From Candidatus Zixiibacteriota bacterium (GTDB lineage Bacteria > Zixibacteria > MSB-5A5 > GN15 > PGXB01): a DNA stretch of 64,000 bases. The stretch spans positions 124,001 through 188,000 of the forward strand of contig JAFGAL010000030.1 of the NCBI GenBank assembly GCA_016933695.1, given 5' to 3'. The position numbers were made by a program, and so were the translations under genes. Shown one piece after another: positions 36,102 through 45,549 of the stretch (positions are counted from its first letter, which is position 1; every line of letters begins with the position of its first letter). The notes under the pieces were generated by a model. It worked only from the letters and a program-made list of their open reading frames with translations, was not told where the DNA came from and made no database searches.

Positions 36102-36752
36102 ATGCATTCCATATCAGCGAACGGTAAGACGTATCAAGTCGACATGGAGGGATTCCTGCTGGATTTCAACCAGTGGGATGAGGATTTCGCGCGGGCTACC
36201 GCGGCGAGTGTCAAAATTCATAACGGGCTGACCCTTGATCACTGGAAAGTGATCAACTTTATCCGCAATGCCTATCGTGATGATGGCAAATGCCCGCTGG
36301 TGTACCACACCTGCCGTGCCAACAACCTGCATTTGCATGCCATGCAGAAGCTGTTCCCGGCCGGGTACCTTCGCGGCGCCTGCAAGCTGGCGGGAATTAC
36401 CTATCGGGAGGGCTTTATCAACGCCGCCTGGCTGAAAGCTCCGCAGGCCCAGAAACCGGAAGTGGAAAAAGTATACCGGATGGATGTGCGGGGATTTTTG
36501 GTCGATCCCGAGGAATGGGACGAACGGTTTGCGGTATTCAAGGCCGGGGAACTAAAAATGTCCGATGGTCTGTCCGGCCGGCACTGGGATATCATCACGT
36601 TCCTGCGAGATGCATTCGCCAAAGATGGAGTGGTCCCAACGGTGTATGAAACCTGTGACGCCTTCGGTCTGGAACTGAATGAATTCGAGGCACTGTTCCC
36701 GGATGGGTACCACCGCGGCGCGGTGAAAATCTCCGGTTTACGTGTCCGCTAA
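36102..36752 (+). CDS. Tandem DsrC/TusE-like protein lacking the C-terminal cysteine
   Basis: The 216-residue protein is two DsrC/TusE-type domains in a row. Each half has the family pattern: VDMEGFLLDFNQWDEDFA / MDVRGFLVDPEEWDERFA, then a helix ending LTLDHWKVINFIRNAY / LSGRHWDIITFLRDAF, then LFPAGYLRGACKLAGI / LFPDGYHRGAVKISGL. Family members carry sulfur on two C-terminal cysteines 11 residues apart. The first half keeps only the inner Cys (GACK) and has Phe where the outer should be; the second half has neither and stops early. AAGGAG lies before ATG 36102. It is therefore probably not a standard sulfur carrier. It overlaps the convergent thiol-protein gene by 15 bp. Confidence 0.75.
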   Translation: MHSISANGKTYQVDMEGFLLDFNQWDEDFARATAASVKIHNGLTLDHWKVINFIRNAYRDDGKCPLVYHTCRANNLHLHAMQKLFPAGYLRGACKLAGITYREGFINAAWLKAPQAQKPEVEKVYRMDVRGFLVDPEEWDERFAVFKAGELKMSDGLSGRHWDIITFLRDAFAKDGVVPTVYETCDAFGLELNEFEALFPDGYHRGAVKISGLRVR

Positions 36753-37706
36753 GACCGGATTGAGTTTCGTCAGCTCAGTGAAATCGGGATGATCGGCGGC
36801 GGTTTTATAGTGAACGACCTGCACGACTTTGCCCCGGTGCATCAGAACGCGCCCGGGCAGTTGAAAACCGTCCCCTTCGAGCCGTCCCGCCCAATGGCCG
36901 CCGGTCAGGATGGCGCGAATACCGCGCAGGATCACTTTCGGCCCCAGTAGTTGTCCGAGACGGGCGCGCTCGAAACCGAATGCCCGATACAGGCGACGGT
37001 GCGGATCGCTGATATGTTCCATACCGGACAGGTGGTAGCGGTTCAACATCATCTCGCCCCGGCAGGGTGAGCCCATGTGCACGAATACCAGATGCGCCGA
37101 TGCCAGCGCTGACTCACGTTGACGCCGGGAGCCGAATTCGGCCAATGTCTCCCGGCAGAATGTACACCCGAAATGGCGAAGAAAAATCAAGTGTACCGGG
37201 CCGGACTGCGAAAGGTCTACAACGCTGTTGCCGGATGCCGTGCACACGCTTTCCAGAATATGGTATATGTCTGAATCCGAATCGCTGTCAAGGGCATTGC
37301 GGTTTTGCAGAACGCGGGTAATCCGATAGAGAATTATCAGAAACGGAATCCACCAGATCAAATCGTTGACGATCAGTATCAGGCCGAAACGCAAAGGCAG
37401 TTCTCCCGTGCCATACGCCCATAAAAGACCGAACGGCACCCCGGCTTTCCCGAAAAACCCGATCAAGATTACCAGCCAGTGCCTGAGCGGATTACCCGCG
37501 GCGATGGCATAGCCGACACCGAACAGGGCGACAATCATGCCCAGACCCTGCCAGATTACCGGATAACGGGGGAGATCCATACCAAGGAGAGAAAAATAGG
37601 CCGAGGGAAAAAAGACGATCCAGATTCCCCATGCGATATTGAAAAACGCGGCGGCTTTCAGGATTGTGGTTGTCCAATGCGGTAAAGCATTCTGATCGTG
37701 GGGCAT
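36738..37706 (-). CDS. Membrane protein with C-terminal peroxiredoxin-like (AhpC/TSA_2) domain
   Basis: The 322-residue protein has four or five membrane segments in the first ~135 residues (starting AAAFFNIAWGIWIVFFPSAYF). Next comes a thioredoxin-fold domain whose active site reads LRHFGCTFCRE, a CxxC like that of the AhpC/TSA_2 (PRXL2/SelU-like) group. The C-terminal part (GFERARLGQLLGPK... HRGKVVQVVHY) matches that group as well. A redox role at the membrane is inferred. ATG 37706 is preferred over TTG 37718. The last 15 bp overlap the end of the DsrC-like gene. Confidence 0.75.
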   Translation of the reverse strand: MPHDQNALPHWTTTILKAAAFFNIAWGIWIVFFPSAYFSLLGMDLPRYPVIWQGLGMIVALFGVGYAIAAGNPLRHWLVILIGFFGKAGVPFGLLWAYGTGELPLRFGLILIVNDLIWWIPFLIILYRITRVLQNRNALDSDSDSDIYHILESVCTASGNSVVDLSQSGPVHLIFLRHFGCTFCRETLAEFGSRRQRESALASAHLVFVHMGSPCRGEMMLNRYHLSGMEHISDPHRRLYRAFGFERARLGQLLGPKVILRGIRAILTGGHWAGRLEGDGFQLPGRVLMHRGKVVQVVHYKTAADHPDFTELTKLNPVLADT

Positions 37707-37798
37707 TATTACTACCAATTCACTGTTATTTTTTGTTTCGCCTCCTAAGTAGGGAAACCGGAAAATGGCGGATAAAGTTCCCGTGCGCGAATTTCACG

Positions 37799-37830
37799 AA
37801 AAAACACCCGGCAGTGGATTCTGCCGGGTG
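37799..37830 (-). terminator. Terminator of the C69 peptidase gene
   Basis: CACCCGGCAG / CTGCCGGGTG stem with a 6-nt loop; on the - strand it is followed by six T. Confidence 0.9.
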
Positions 37831-37851
37831 CAGGAAATGTGTGTGCAAAGC

Positions 37852-39495
37852 TTAATCGATTAATCTCGATTCTGGCTGGACTTCATCGATAACCGGAAGC
37901 AAGAACTGCTCAGGTCGTTCTCTGATGACTTTGCGCAACCAGGTTTCGGGATACCCCTGTTCGGTGGGGCGGCCTTTTTCGTTTTTGACGTAGCCGTCAT
38001 TGTATTTCACCAGAAGTTCTTCGCCGAGTTGCCGCCACCGCCGCACAATCTGTTCGGCGTGTTGCACGGAATAATTGGTGAGAAAGCGGGCCAGAAGTTC
38101 CGGGTCGCCTTTGGCCAGTTCTTTCGCGGTTTTTTCCACCGGCGCTTGCATGGCCAGCAGGCTACCCTCAAGCTCCTGCCGAACCGCCAGGATATCCTCG
38201 ATCATGTAGCTGTATTTCAAATTGCAGATATTCGACACGAAATTAAACACCCACCAGGCCGATTCCCAGGAGAATTCATTCAAATCCCCGACGGTGTGGG
38301 ACTTTGGAATATCGGTAATGCCGCAGTAGAGTGGTGTATAGCAGGTGAACCAGGTGTCGTCGACTCCGTACCAGTACACGCCGCCGATAGGATCGGGAAG
38401 CCAGTCGCGACACTGTGCGATGAATGAAAACCCGGTTTGCTGGGTCGAGATCGGGCGTTCCCAGGCGTATTCCAGCGAGTCGACCACCCAGTGCATGGGG
38501 CGCCAGCGGTAGGGAGAACCGTACGGGCCGGCATCGACGCCCAGGGTCATGTCGTACGGAGTGCCCTCATAATGGTCGCGCATGAGCGTCATAACATCTT
38601 CGAGAGACAGTCTGGCATCCGGCTTGATCCAGAGAGGATACGGTTCGGTGCCTGCGACCGCCCGATGATAATCAGGAGAGAAGTCCTGCGAGGGTGCGGC
38701 TCGACGAAAGATGCTCCAGACCCGGGTGTCGGCGTAGCGCTGGTTTTTCGGCGTAGCGGGGCAGTAGGCTTCGCAGAACCGGAACGGTTCGCCGGAGTCG
38801 GGATCGTAGAACCCCTTTTCGACGGCAAACGAGATGGCATTGTCGGAATACCGGCAGTTTTGGGGATCATCCAGCGGGAATTGGCCGATGCGGGCCTTGT
38901 TGGCGTGGCAGGAAATATAGCCGTCGGGGATGCGAAGCGCGACCCATTCGGCACCGGTGCCGCCCGGTCCCGGCCCGAACATTTCCATAATCCAGACCTC
39001 ATGTGGGTCGGCAATAGAGAAAGTTTCGCCCGAGGAGTTGTACCCATATTCAGCGACCAGATCAGTCATGACCGTGATCGCTTCGCGGGCGGTTTTGGCA
39101 CGCTGGAGCGCCAGATCGATCAGGTCCCAGTATCCCAGTATGCCGTCGGGGTTGACCAGTTCTTCGCGGCCGCTGGAAGTGGTTTCGCTGATGGCGAGCT
39201 GGTGTTCGTTTATCATGTCGACCACGGCGTATGTGTGCGGAACTTGTTTGATCCAGCCCCGAACGTCACCGTGCCAGTTCTCGATTTTCACCGAATCACC
39301 GGGGGCATGATCGGCGGCGGGTCGATATGCCAGGTGCGGGACAAACTCTCCATCGCAGGTATAGGTAATCATGGTCCCGCAGTCGGCTGATGCACCTTTG
39401 GTGACCAGCAGATTGGTGCAGGCATCGGCGGGAGATATGGTCAACAGCAGGCAAACGGCTATTAGAATCAACATTGGTAAAACGGCTTTGGTCAT
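37852..39495 (-). CDS. Exported dipeptidase, peptidase family C69 (PepD-like)
   Basis: The 547-residue protein begins with a signal peptide (MTKAVLPMLILIAVCLLLTISPADA), directly followed by Cys in ACTNLLVTKGAS. In C69 enzymes this Cys becomes the N-terminal nucleophile, so signal cleavage would both export and activate the enzyme. Other family features: ISETTSSGREEL, LVAEYGYNSSGETFSIADPHEVWIMEM and DHYEGTPYDMTLGVDAGPYGSPYRW. C69 members are dipeptidases of broad specificity. ATG 39495 has AGGA upstream. The pairing with the exported C1 aminopeptidase suggests peptide scavenging. Confidence 0.87.
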   Translation of the reverse strand: MTKAVLPMLILIAVCLLLTISPADACTNLLVTKGASADCGTMITYTCDGEFVPHLAYRPAADHAPGDSVKIENWHGDVRGWIKQVPHTYAVVDMINEHQLAISETTSSGREELVNPDGILGYWDLIDLALQRAKTAREAITVMTDLVAEYGYNSSGETFSIADPHEVWIMEMFGPGPGGTGAEWVALRIPDGYISCHANKARIGQFPLDDPQNCRYSDNAISFAVEKGFYDPDSGEPFRFCEAYCPATPKNQRYADTRVWSIFRRAAPSQDFSPDYHRAVAGTEPYPLWIKPDARLSLEDVMTLMRDHYEGTPYDMTLGVDAGPYGSPYRWRPMHWVVDSLEYAWERPISTQQTGFSFIAQCRDWLPDPIGGVYWYGVDDTWFTCYTPLYCGITDIPKSHTVGDLNEFSWESAWWVFNFVSNICNLKYSYMIEDILAVRQELEGSLLAMQAPVEKTAKELAKGDPELLARFLTNYSVQHAEQIVRRWRQLGEELLVKYNDGYVKNEKGRPTEQGYPETWLRKVIRERPEQFLLPVIDEVQPESRLID

Positions 39496-39607
39496 GGTAC
39501 GTGTCCTTTTTTGACAATTGTTTTTATAAATTAGGGATTTTTCACGGGTATGACAATGACATTTTATTGCGGGATGATTACTTCCGCATTTGCCCGAATA
39601 TGTACAT

Positions 39608-39630
39608 AAAAAGGGCCACATCGGTGGCCC
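39608..39630 (-). terminator. Terminator of the first tandem dockerin gene
   Basis: GGGCCAC / GTGGCCC with a 4-nt loop; on the - strand it is followed by TTTTT. Confidence 0.85.
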
Positions 39631-39655
39631 TGTGGAAATGATTGTCGATCGTTCG

Positions 39656-42331
39656 TCAACCGTATACGAAATCGATCAATGTCAGAATATCCAGGAGATT
39701 GACATACCCGTCAACATTAATGTCGCCGAGTTCGAACGGATCCGGCGCCGGACCGGGGGGCGTGTCGTACAAATACGAGATTAAAAAGAGTATATCCAGC
39801 AGATTGGCTTCTCCGTCAATGTTGACATCGCCATAAACATCACCTTGTATGATCCAATCCGTGAAACAGGCGAAAATGTCGGGATTACCGAGACCATTGC
39901 GAAAATCCTCCCAGATGAATCCGAGGGTATTGGTGCAATACGCGGCCGTGGGGTAGCTTTGTCTGTAGCCGAGTTCATCATTGTCAATCCGAGTGGGAAG
40001 ACCGCATTTCAATCCATCGCGATTGAATTTTTGTGTCTGGATTTGCGGATCATCGTACCCGATTGTGAACCACACTCCCATAAAAATGCCCTCAGTGCCG
40101 GCAATTATGCGCGCGGGGGGGAAGTACTGGAATAGAGTATGATCGGTAATCTGCAGAGCGTTGCCCCGCAAATTGCCGTCTTTATCGGCGATTTGAGCCC
40201 AGATGCCGTCATAGTGTATACCGGCATAGTTTCTGCTTCCGGTCCAGGCAACGGCGAAGTCGCCGTAATGGTTGACTGCGATTGACGGCGGAATCTCCTC
40301 ATTGGCTCCGGAAGCCACACTCAGCTCCGGACTCATCACGATACTGGTGTCGACCGGTACGATAGCACCATTGAATCGGCGCAACCTGATATGATAGTCA
40401 GCGGGAAGTACGAAATGATCGTATTCATCGATCCAGGCGACACCGAATCGTCCGCTGGGTTGCATGGCGATTCTGGGGACATAGTTAAACACCAGGCTCT
40501 CCCCACCGTATGGTATTTCGTCACCTTCGGTATCATTGATCTGAATTTCAGCGGTTCTGACCGTCACATTCGCCCAGTATGCCCTGGCGTAGGCATTGTA
40601 TACATATTCATATTGGGAAACACGATCACGCCAGGTCACAACGAAATTGCCGTCCTGATCGACACCGACATCCGGTTGGAAGCTGTAGAAGTTGTGTGTG
40701 GGATCATGAACATTCAGACAAGTGCCATATTGGGTAAAATAAGGATAATCGAAAACCGCCGCTCTGACGGCCTTGAAATTAACGCCGTTTCCGGTCCAGA
40801 CCGCAACCGCGCGACCGTTGGCATTGCCCTGTAGCGAAAGGTGGTCGCAGTAGCCATTGCCGGGATTATCATAAATGTTGACTTTGAAATTCGCCCCGAC
40901 CGGATTGCCGTTGGGATCGTATACCTGTCCGTAAAGATCGCCATTGACGGACTGGCGTTTATCGATCCACAGAGCCAGGGCGTAACCGTCGGGGTCAAAG
41001 GCCATCACGGGAAAACACTGATCGGCACCGATATCATCGTTGACCATCCGGGTGGCAAGCACTTCCGAGCCGTCGCTATCATATACGTGGTAATAAACGT
41101 CGTTTTTATAGGCGGCCGTAGTGGTTCCCGAATTGGCGGACAGGATCACCCGGTCGGCGGGGGAGACATACATATCCATATACATACCCAAGGGAAAATC
41201 GGCATTCGATGCCGTTCGCAGGCACGGACCGACCGTGGCACCGTCGGTGGCAATTCGCTGATAGACGAACGTGTCATCGAGACGATGGTCACGGCAGACG
41301 ATGAAATCATCGGCTGCGGCGCTGATGGCCGGGCCGGTCAGAACACTGAGACTATCGCCGAGGTTTTCGAAAAGAGTCAAGCGATCACCCAGCGGGTTAC
41401 CGTCGGCGGTGAAGATATGGGCATAGTGATTGTATTCCCAAACCCCGAAGGTGTACTGCTCCGACGTTGCCCAGAACGCACAAAAGATGCCGTCATCCTG
41501 CACGACGACGTCCGGATAATTGAAATGAAAATACACTGTGTCCGGAGCGGACGCGACGCCGGTGTCAAGCATCGTCCCGGCCGACGGGAGCGTGGCGCCG
41601 AATGCGAAACTTCCGGCGGTCATACAGGGAATCCCATCGCCATACCCACTCCGCGAAAGCATCATGACCTGATCGTCGTCGTTAATGGCGACAGTGACAT
41701 CGGCTAGATACTCGAATCCGTCGTACGGGATAAGAACGTTTTCGCCGACCAGCGTTCCCGGGAATTCGACATACTGCAGGTATTCGTCATATCCACCCAC
41801 GATGTAAGCGTCGAAAACGGCCACAATATGTCCGAGATTATTCATGGCGAGGTCGAAATTGGTGACATTGCGGTGATCCACTCCAACCGAGGTGACCACC
41901 AGCCGATCGCCGATCGGATTGCCGGCGGCATCAAAAAACCGCATTGCGGCCTGGTACATGGTATGCCCGGGTATATGTGCAACATACATAATGACAAACT
42001 GGCCATCATCCTTCATGACAACTCTGGGATAGGAATGGGTCTGAGTGTAAAGCGGAACATCATCGACGCGTTGATTCGTGCCGATCGGCAAACCATCGGG
42101 CCCGTAGAGTTGAAAGTAAGCATATGGTTCCGATTCACGTTCATCATGCCAGCAGATGACAAAGTTCCCCGCGGCATTCCCGTCCATGGACACGCCGATC
42201 TGGGGGAAGATTGCCTGATAATCTTCCTCGTTAACCATGAAATCGGGTTTTTCGACGGCCATCGCGCCGGAAAAGCACAAAAGAAACAGGATTGCCCCAT
42301 AGATCAATAGACTGCGTGAGGATAACTGCAT
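39656..42331 (-). CDS. Secreted beta-repeat protein with dockerin-like C-terminus (copy A)
   Basis: The 891-residue protein has a signal peptide (to about residue 25, GAMA). About 800 residues of repeated beta units follow, marked by segments such as GNFVICWHDERES, GQFVIMYV, GDFAVAWTGSRNY and GNFVVTWRDR. These look like propeller blades of a sialidase-like or similar superfold. The end is a dockerin-like pair (GDVNIDGEANLLDILFLISY; GDINVDGYVNLLDILTLIDF). The chain is homologous throughout to the next gene upstream on the - strand. GGGAGG precedes ATG 42331. No catalytic residues of known glycosidases were recognised. Confidence 0.85.
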   Translation of the reverse strand: MQLSSRSLLIYGAILFLLCFSGAMAVEKPDFMVNEEDYQAIFPQIGVSMDGNAAGNFVICWHDERESEPYAYFQLYGPDGLPIGTNQRVDDVPLYTQTHSYPRVVMKDDGQFVIMYVAHIPGHTMYQAAMRFFDAAGNPIGDRLVVTSVGVDHRNVTNFDLAMNNLGHIVAVFDAYIVGGYDEYLQYVEFPGTLVGENVLIPYDGFEYLADVTVAINDDDQVMMLSRSGYGDGIPCMTAGSFAFGATLPSAGTMLDTGVASAPDTVYFHFNYPDVVVQDDGIFCAFWATSEQYTFGVWEYNHYAHIFTADGNPLGDRLTLFENLGDSLSVLTGPAISAAADDFIVCRDHRLDDTFVYQRIATDGATVGPCLRTASNADFPLGMYMDMYVSPADRVILSANSGTTTAAYKNDVYYHVYDSDGSEVLATRMVNDDIGADQCFPVMAFDPDGYALALWIDKRQSVNGDLYGQVYDPNGNPVGANFKVNIYDNPGNGYCDHLSLQGNANGRAVAVWTGNGVNFKAVRAAVFDYPYFTQYGTCLNVHDPTHNFYSFQPDVGVDQDGNFVVTWRDRVSQYEYVYNAYARAYWANVTVRTAEIQINDTEGDEIPYGGESLVFNYVPRIAMQPSGRFGVAWIDEYDHFVLPADYHIRLRRFNGAIVPVDTSIVMSPELSVASGANEEIPPSIAVNHYGDFAVAWTGSRNYAGIHYDGIWAQIADKDGNLRGNALQITDHTLFQYFPPARIIAGTEGIFMGVWFTIGYDDPQIQTQKFNRDGLKCGLPTRIDNDELGYRQSYPTAAYCTNTLGFIWEDFRNGLGNPDIFACFTDWIIQGDVYGDVNIDGEANLLDILFLISYLYDTPPGPAPDPFELGDINVDGYVNLLDILTLIDFVYG

Positions 42332-42437
42332 AGTCCACCTCCCTTATACCATGACGTAAAACGTGCATATTTAAGGTCAACGGAATCGATAGTGTCAGCG
42401 ACGATTGCCCAATGAGTAAATAAGATCTTACACTCTA

Positions 42438-42466
42438 ATAATAGGGGAGGTGTCTCATTTTGTCAA
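42438..42466 (-). promoter_or_regulatory. Sigma-70 promoter of dockerin copy A
   Basis: On the - strand TTGACA (42466-42461), 17 bp, TATTAT (42443-42438). It lies after the terminator of copy B, so each paralogue has its own promoter. Confidence 0.78.
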
Positions 42467-42515
42467 GATGTAATACGGGGTAATCCGGATAGTGGCGGTC
42501 TGGTTTTTGGTCACT

Positions 42516-42542
42516 AAAAACGGGGTCGCCGGCGCGACCCCG
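42516..42542 (-). terminator. Terminator of dockerin copy B
   Basis: CGGGGTCGC / GCGACCCCG with a 4-nt loop; on the - strand it is followed by TTTTT. Confidence 0.9.
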
Positions 42543-42565
42543 TTACCTATCTTTCCGAATATTTC

Positions 42566-45217
42566 TTAACTGTAAAAGAGACTGATCAGCATCAAAAGAT
42601 CAAGCAGGTTGATTGCGCCATCCGCATTGATGTCTCCCAGATCATATATGATTGGTTCGGGTCCGGGAGGATCGCCATAGAGGAAGTCGATCAGGAATAA
42701 CAGATCCAAAAGATCGCCGTTGCCGTCGAGGTTGACATCGCCGGTAGTGCCACTCAGCTCCTGCCAGATTCTAGAATTGACGAAAATATCGGCATTGCCA
42801 CGACCATTGCGATAATCCTCCCAAGCAAAGACCACTTTGTTATTGAACGCCGCGATATCGGGGAGAAATTGCGAATACCCGCCGGGATCTTCGTTCACAC
42901 GGGTTACCGTACCTTTCAGGGTACCGTTGTAAATGAATTTCTGCGTGAAAATATCCATTTGTTCCGCACCGCTATTATACCAGACTCCTATGAATTCGCG
43001 ACTCGGACCGGCAGCAATACGTGGTTTTAACTGATTGCCAAATACATCATAATTGACATACAAAAAGGCGTCGCACATGAATGTGCCGTCTTCCTTGATT
43101 ACGCGCGCAACCAGACCATCCCAGATACAACTCTCCCCTCCGGACCAGGCGACGGCGTACTCGCCGAATTCATTTACCGCTATGTCCGGATAAATATAGC
43201 TTAACAGAGAATGTATGGGACTTATAACGATGTCATCGGTTTGAGCGAACAGATAACGGTCATAGGTCTTAAAAAAGACAAACGGGTGGGGAAGGACTTC
43301 ACCGGGGGGAATGAACGTCTCTATCCAGGTGACGCCGAAGTCGCCGCTGGGTTTCATTGCCAGCCGGGGTACCATGTTGTCCGCAATACTGGTGCCTTCG
43401 AAACCAGTGGAGGTGTTAATCTTCCTTAAACCGGTGAGGGGAGTGAGGTCGGTGAGGTAATACTGCATGTATGCGTGATAGACGTATTCATTCTCACTCG
43501 GTCGATGGCGCCAGGCAACAACGAAATTGCCGGCGCTATCAACGGCGGCATCGGGCATGAAATCATAGAAGCTATACGACGGTTCATAAATCAGGACACC
43601 TTCACCGTTTTGCGTAAATGAGGGGGGAACGAATGCCGCGGCGTGGACGGCGTAATCCTCAGAATTGCCACGCCCGGTCCAAACCGCGACAGCATGACCG
43701 GATTTGTTATAGCCCATCTCCAAATCGCGGCAGTACCCGTTACCCGGTTCGTCATAGGTGTTGACACGGAAGTTCGATCCCACCGGATTACCGTCGGCAT
43801 CCAACACCTGGCCGAAAATATCACCACTGTGTGACAGCCGGTAATCGATCCAGAGTGTCAGCGATGATCCATCCGGGGCAATCGCGACTGCCGGGGCGCT
43901 TTGGACTGCGCCGAAATCATCGTTGATTCGCTGCATTTCGATGGATAACTGACCGTCGGCATGATATCCCTGCAAATACATGTCATAGTTATGCATATCC
44001 TCGTTGGTATAGTCGTACATGGTGTACATCAAATCACCCTGGCTGTTCTTGAACAGGTTGACATCTCCCAGCGGGAATACACTGGTGTCGGCAACGGTAC
44101 GAAAATAGTCGTAATCCGTCTCTCCGGTATTGCTTATTTCCTGTATGACGAATGTTTTGTCATGGCGATTCTTGGTCGACACGAAGAAACCGTCGGGTGT
44201 GGCGGCCGTTGTCACACGACTCAGGCTGTCCATAATCGTCGCAAACACCGGCAGGCGATCGGACAGGTTTTGACCGGTGCCGTCAAACAACTGGGCGTAA
44301 TAGCGATACTCCCATTCCCAATGTATTTCACATTCCCTGACATGCCAGGCAAGACAGAAATTGCCATTCCTTTGATACGCGAGTTCCGACCAGTCAATTA
44401 CGTACCTCGGGCCATCCTGGATATAGATGCCGGTATCGATGCATTGTGCGGTTTGTGTCGGAGGCATGCCGAATGGAAAAGCATTTCCAAGGAGTAAGTC
44501 GGCACTCGATAGTGTACTGACCAGGACGGCGGCAAAAACCTGACCCTGGTTGTTCAGTGCGACATGTGGAATCTGAGTAAAGAGTGAGTCCATCATGAGA
44601 ACCGGGAAATTATCGCCGATAAAATCCCCCGACATCGTGAGAAACTGACCATACGTATCAGCCGCGCCGTCGCCTCTCGTTTCAAACAGCACGACAATTT
44701 GTTGATTGTCGTTGATTCCGATGGCGGTATTTTCGATACCGGAATGGCTATATCCGCGAGACGAAATCTGCAGACGGTCACCGATTTCATTGCCTGCGGG
44801 ATCATAACGGCGCATTACAATCTGAGGCGGCATGCCGTAGCCGTCGGTCCGCAAGCAGTAAATAATGGCGAAATAACCGGCGGAGTTCATCGCAAGACGG
44901 GGACATGGATTGCGAATTTCATGACCCGGATACAAGGGGTCGGTTTCGAATTTCCGATTCGGCCCGTTGGGGGTTCCGTCGGCGTGAAACAGCTGAAAGA
45001 ATCCATACGAGGTGGATTCACGCATATCACTCCAGCAGACCACGAAATTCCCATCGGCGTCATGGCCGGTTGAAAGGCCTTGTTGCTCAAAATCCGACAG
45101 GTAGTTTTCTTCATTGACCATAACATCGGGAATCCCGACGGCCATGGCAGGTGTGGCGCCCAGTGTCAGGACACCGAGCAAAAGCATGGAAAAATAGATA
45201 GCGTGTCTTCGAAACAT
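42566..45217 (-). CDS. Secreted beta-repeat protein with dockerin-like C-terminus (copy B)
   Basis: The 883-residue protein is paralogous to copy A over its whole length. It has a signal peptide (YFSMLLLGVLTLGATPAMA), the same opening (DVMVNEENY / DFMVNEEDY), repeated beta units (GNFVVCWSDMRES, GNFVVAWRHRP, GEYAVAWSGGES), a NGRGNADIF segment before the end, and a dockerin-like pair (GDVNLDGNGDLLDLLFLIDF; GDINADGAINLLDLLMLISL). GGGAGGTG precedes ATG 45217. The two copies differ in many residues, so the duplication is not recent. The function is unknown. Confidence 0.85.
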   Translation of the reverse strand: MFRRHAIYFSMLLLGVLTLGATPAMAVGIPDVMVNEENYLSDFEQQGLSTGHDADGNFVVCWSDMRESTSYGFFQLFHADGTPNGPNRKFETDPLYPGHEIRNPCPRLAMNSAGYFAIIYCLRTDGYGMPPQIVMRRYDPAGNEIGDRLQISSRGYSHSGIENTAIGINDNQQIVVLFETRGDGAADTYGQFLTMSGDFIGDNFPVLMMDSLFTQIPHVALNNQGQVFAAVLVSTLSSADLLLGNAFPFGMPPTQTAQCIDTGIYIQDGPRYVIDWSELAYQRNGNFCLAWHVRECEIHWEWEYRYYAQLFDGTGQNLSDRLPVFATIMDSLSRVTTAATPDGFFVSTKNRHDKTFVIQEISNTGETDYDYFRTVADTSVFPLGDVNLFKNSQGDLMYTMYDYTNEDMHNYDMYLQGYHADGQLSIEMQRINDDFGAVQSAPAVAIAPDGSSLTLWIDYRLSHSGDIFGQVLDADGNPVGSNFRVNTYDEPGNGYCRDLEMGYNKSGHAVAVWTGRGNSEDYAVHAAAFVPPSFTQNGEGVLIYEPSYSFYDFMPDAAVDSAGNFVVAWRHRPSENEYVYHAYMQYYLTDLTPLTGLRKINTSTGFEGTSIADNMVPRLAMKPSGDFGVTWIETFIPPGEVLPHPFVFFKTYDRYLFAQTDDIVISPIHSLLSYIYPDIAVNEFGEYAVAWSGGESCIWDGLVARVIKEDGTFMCDAFLYVNYDVFGNQLKPRIAAGPSREFIGVWYNSGAEQMDIFTQKFIYNGTLKGTVTRVNEDPGGYSQFLPDIAAFNNKVVFAWEDYRNGRGNADIFVNSRIWQELSGTTGDVNLDGNGDLLDLLFLIDFLYGDPPGPEPIIYDLGDINADGAINLLDLLMLISLFYS

Positions 45218-45325
45218 GCGTCACCTCCCGGAAAGCTGTTTACATTGTCCTGACACAATTGCAGACGTCCCGCTGTCTGTCCTGTTGATTCCCCGACCAT
45301 TGTATCAATGAAGAAATTCTACTCC

Positions 45326-45354
45326 AAGATACGTATGGTGTCAATTATTGTCAA
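45326..45354 (-). promoter_or_regulatory. Sigma-70 promoter of dockerin copy B
   Basis: On the - strand TTGACA (45354-45349), 17 bp, TATCTT (45331-45326). A second TTGACA lies inside the spacer. Confidence 0.7.
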
Positions 45355-45414
45355 GAAAAAATACCCGAACGCGATGGGGAAAAGGTATCCTCGGCAATCG
45401 GCGGCAATAAAAAG

Positions 45415-45487
<73 letters not shown>

Positions 45488-45549
45488 ATTGTTTCGCTTA
45501 CGGAAACAGAGTCCAATCTATTCTTTTTTCGTCCAATGTCAACCGTTTT

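Noticed and set aside
40841-41707. 288-residue + strand frame inside dockerin copy A
   Set aside because: Antisense shadow with low-complexity composition; the - strand protein is clearly real by paralogy with copy B.
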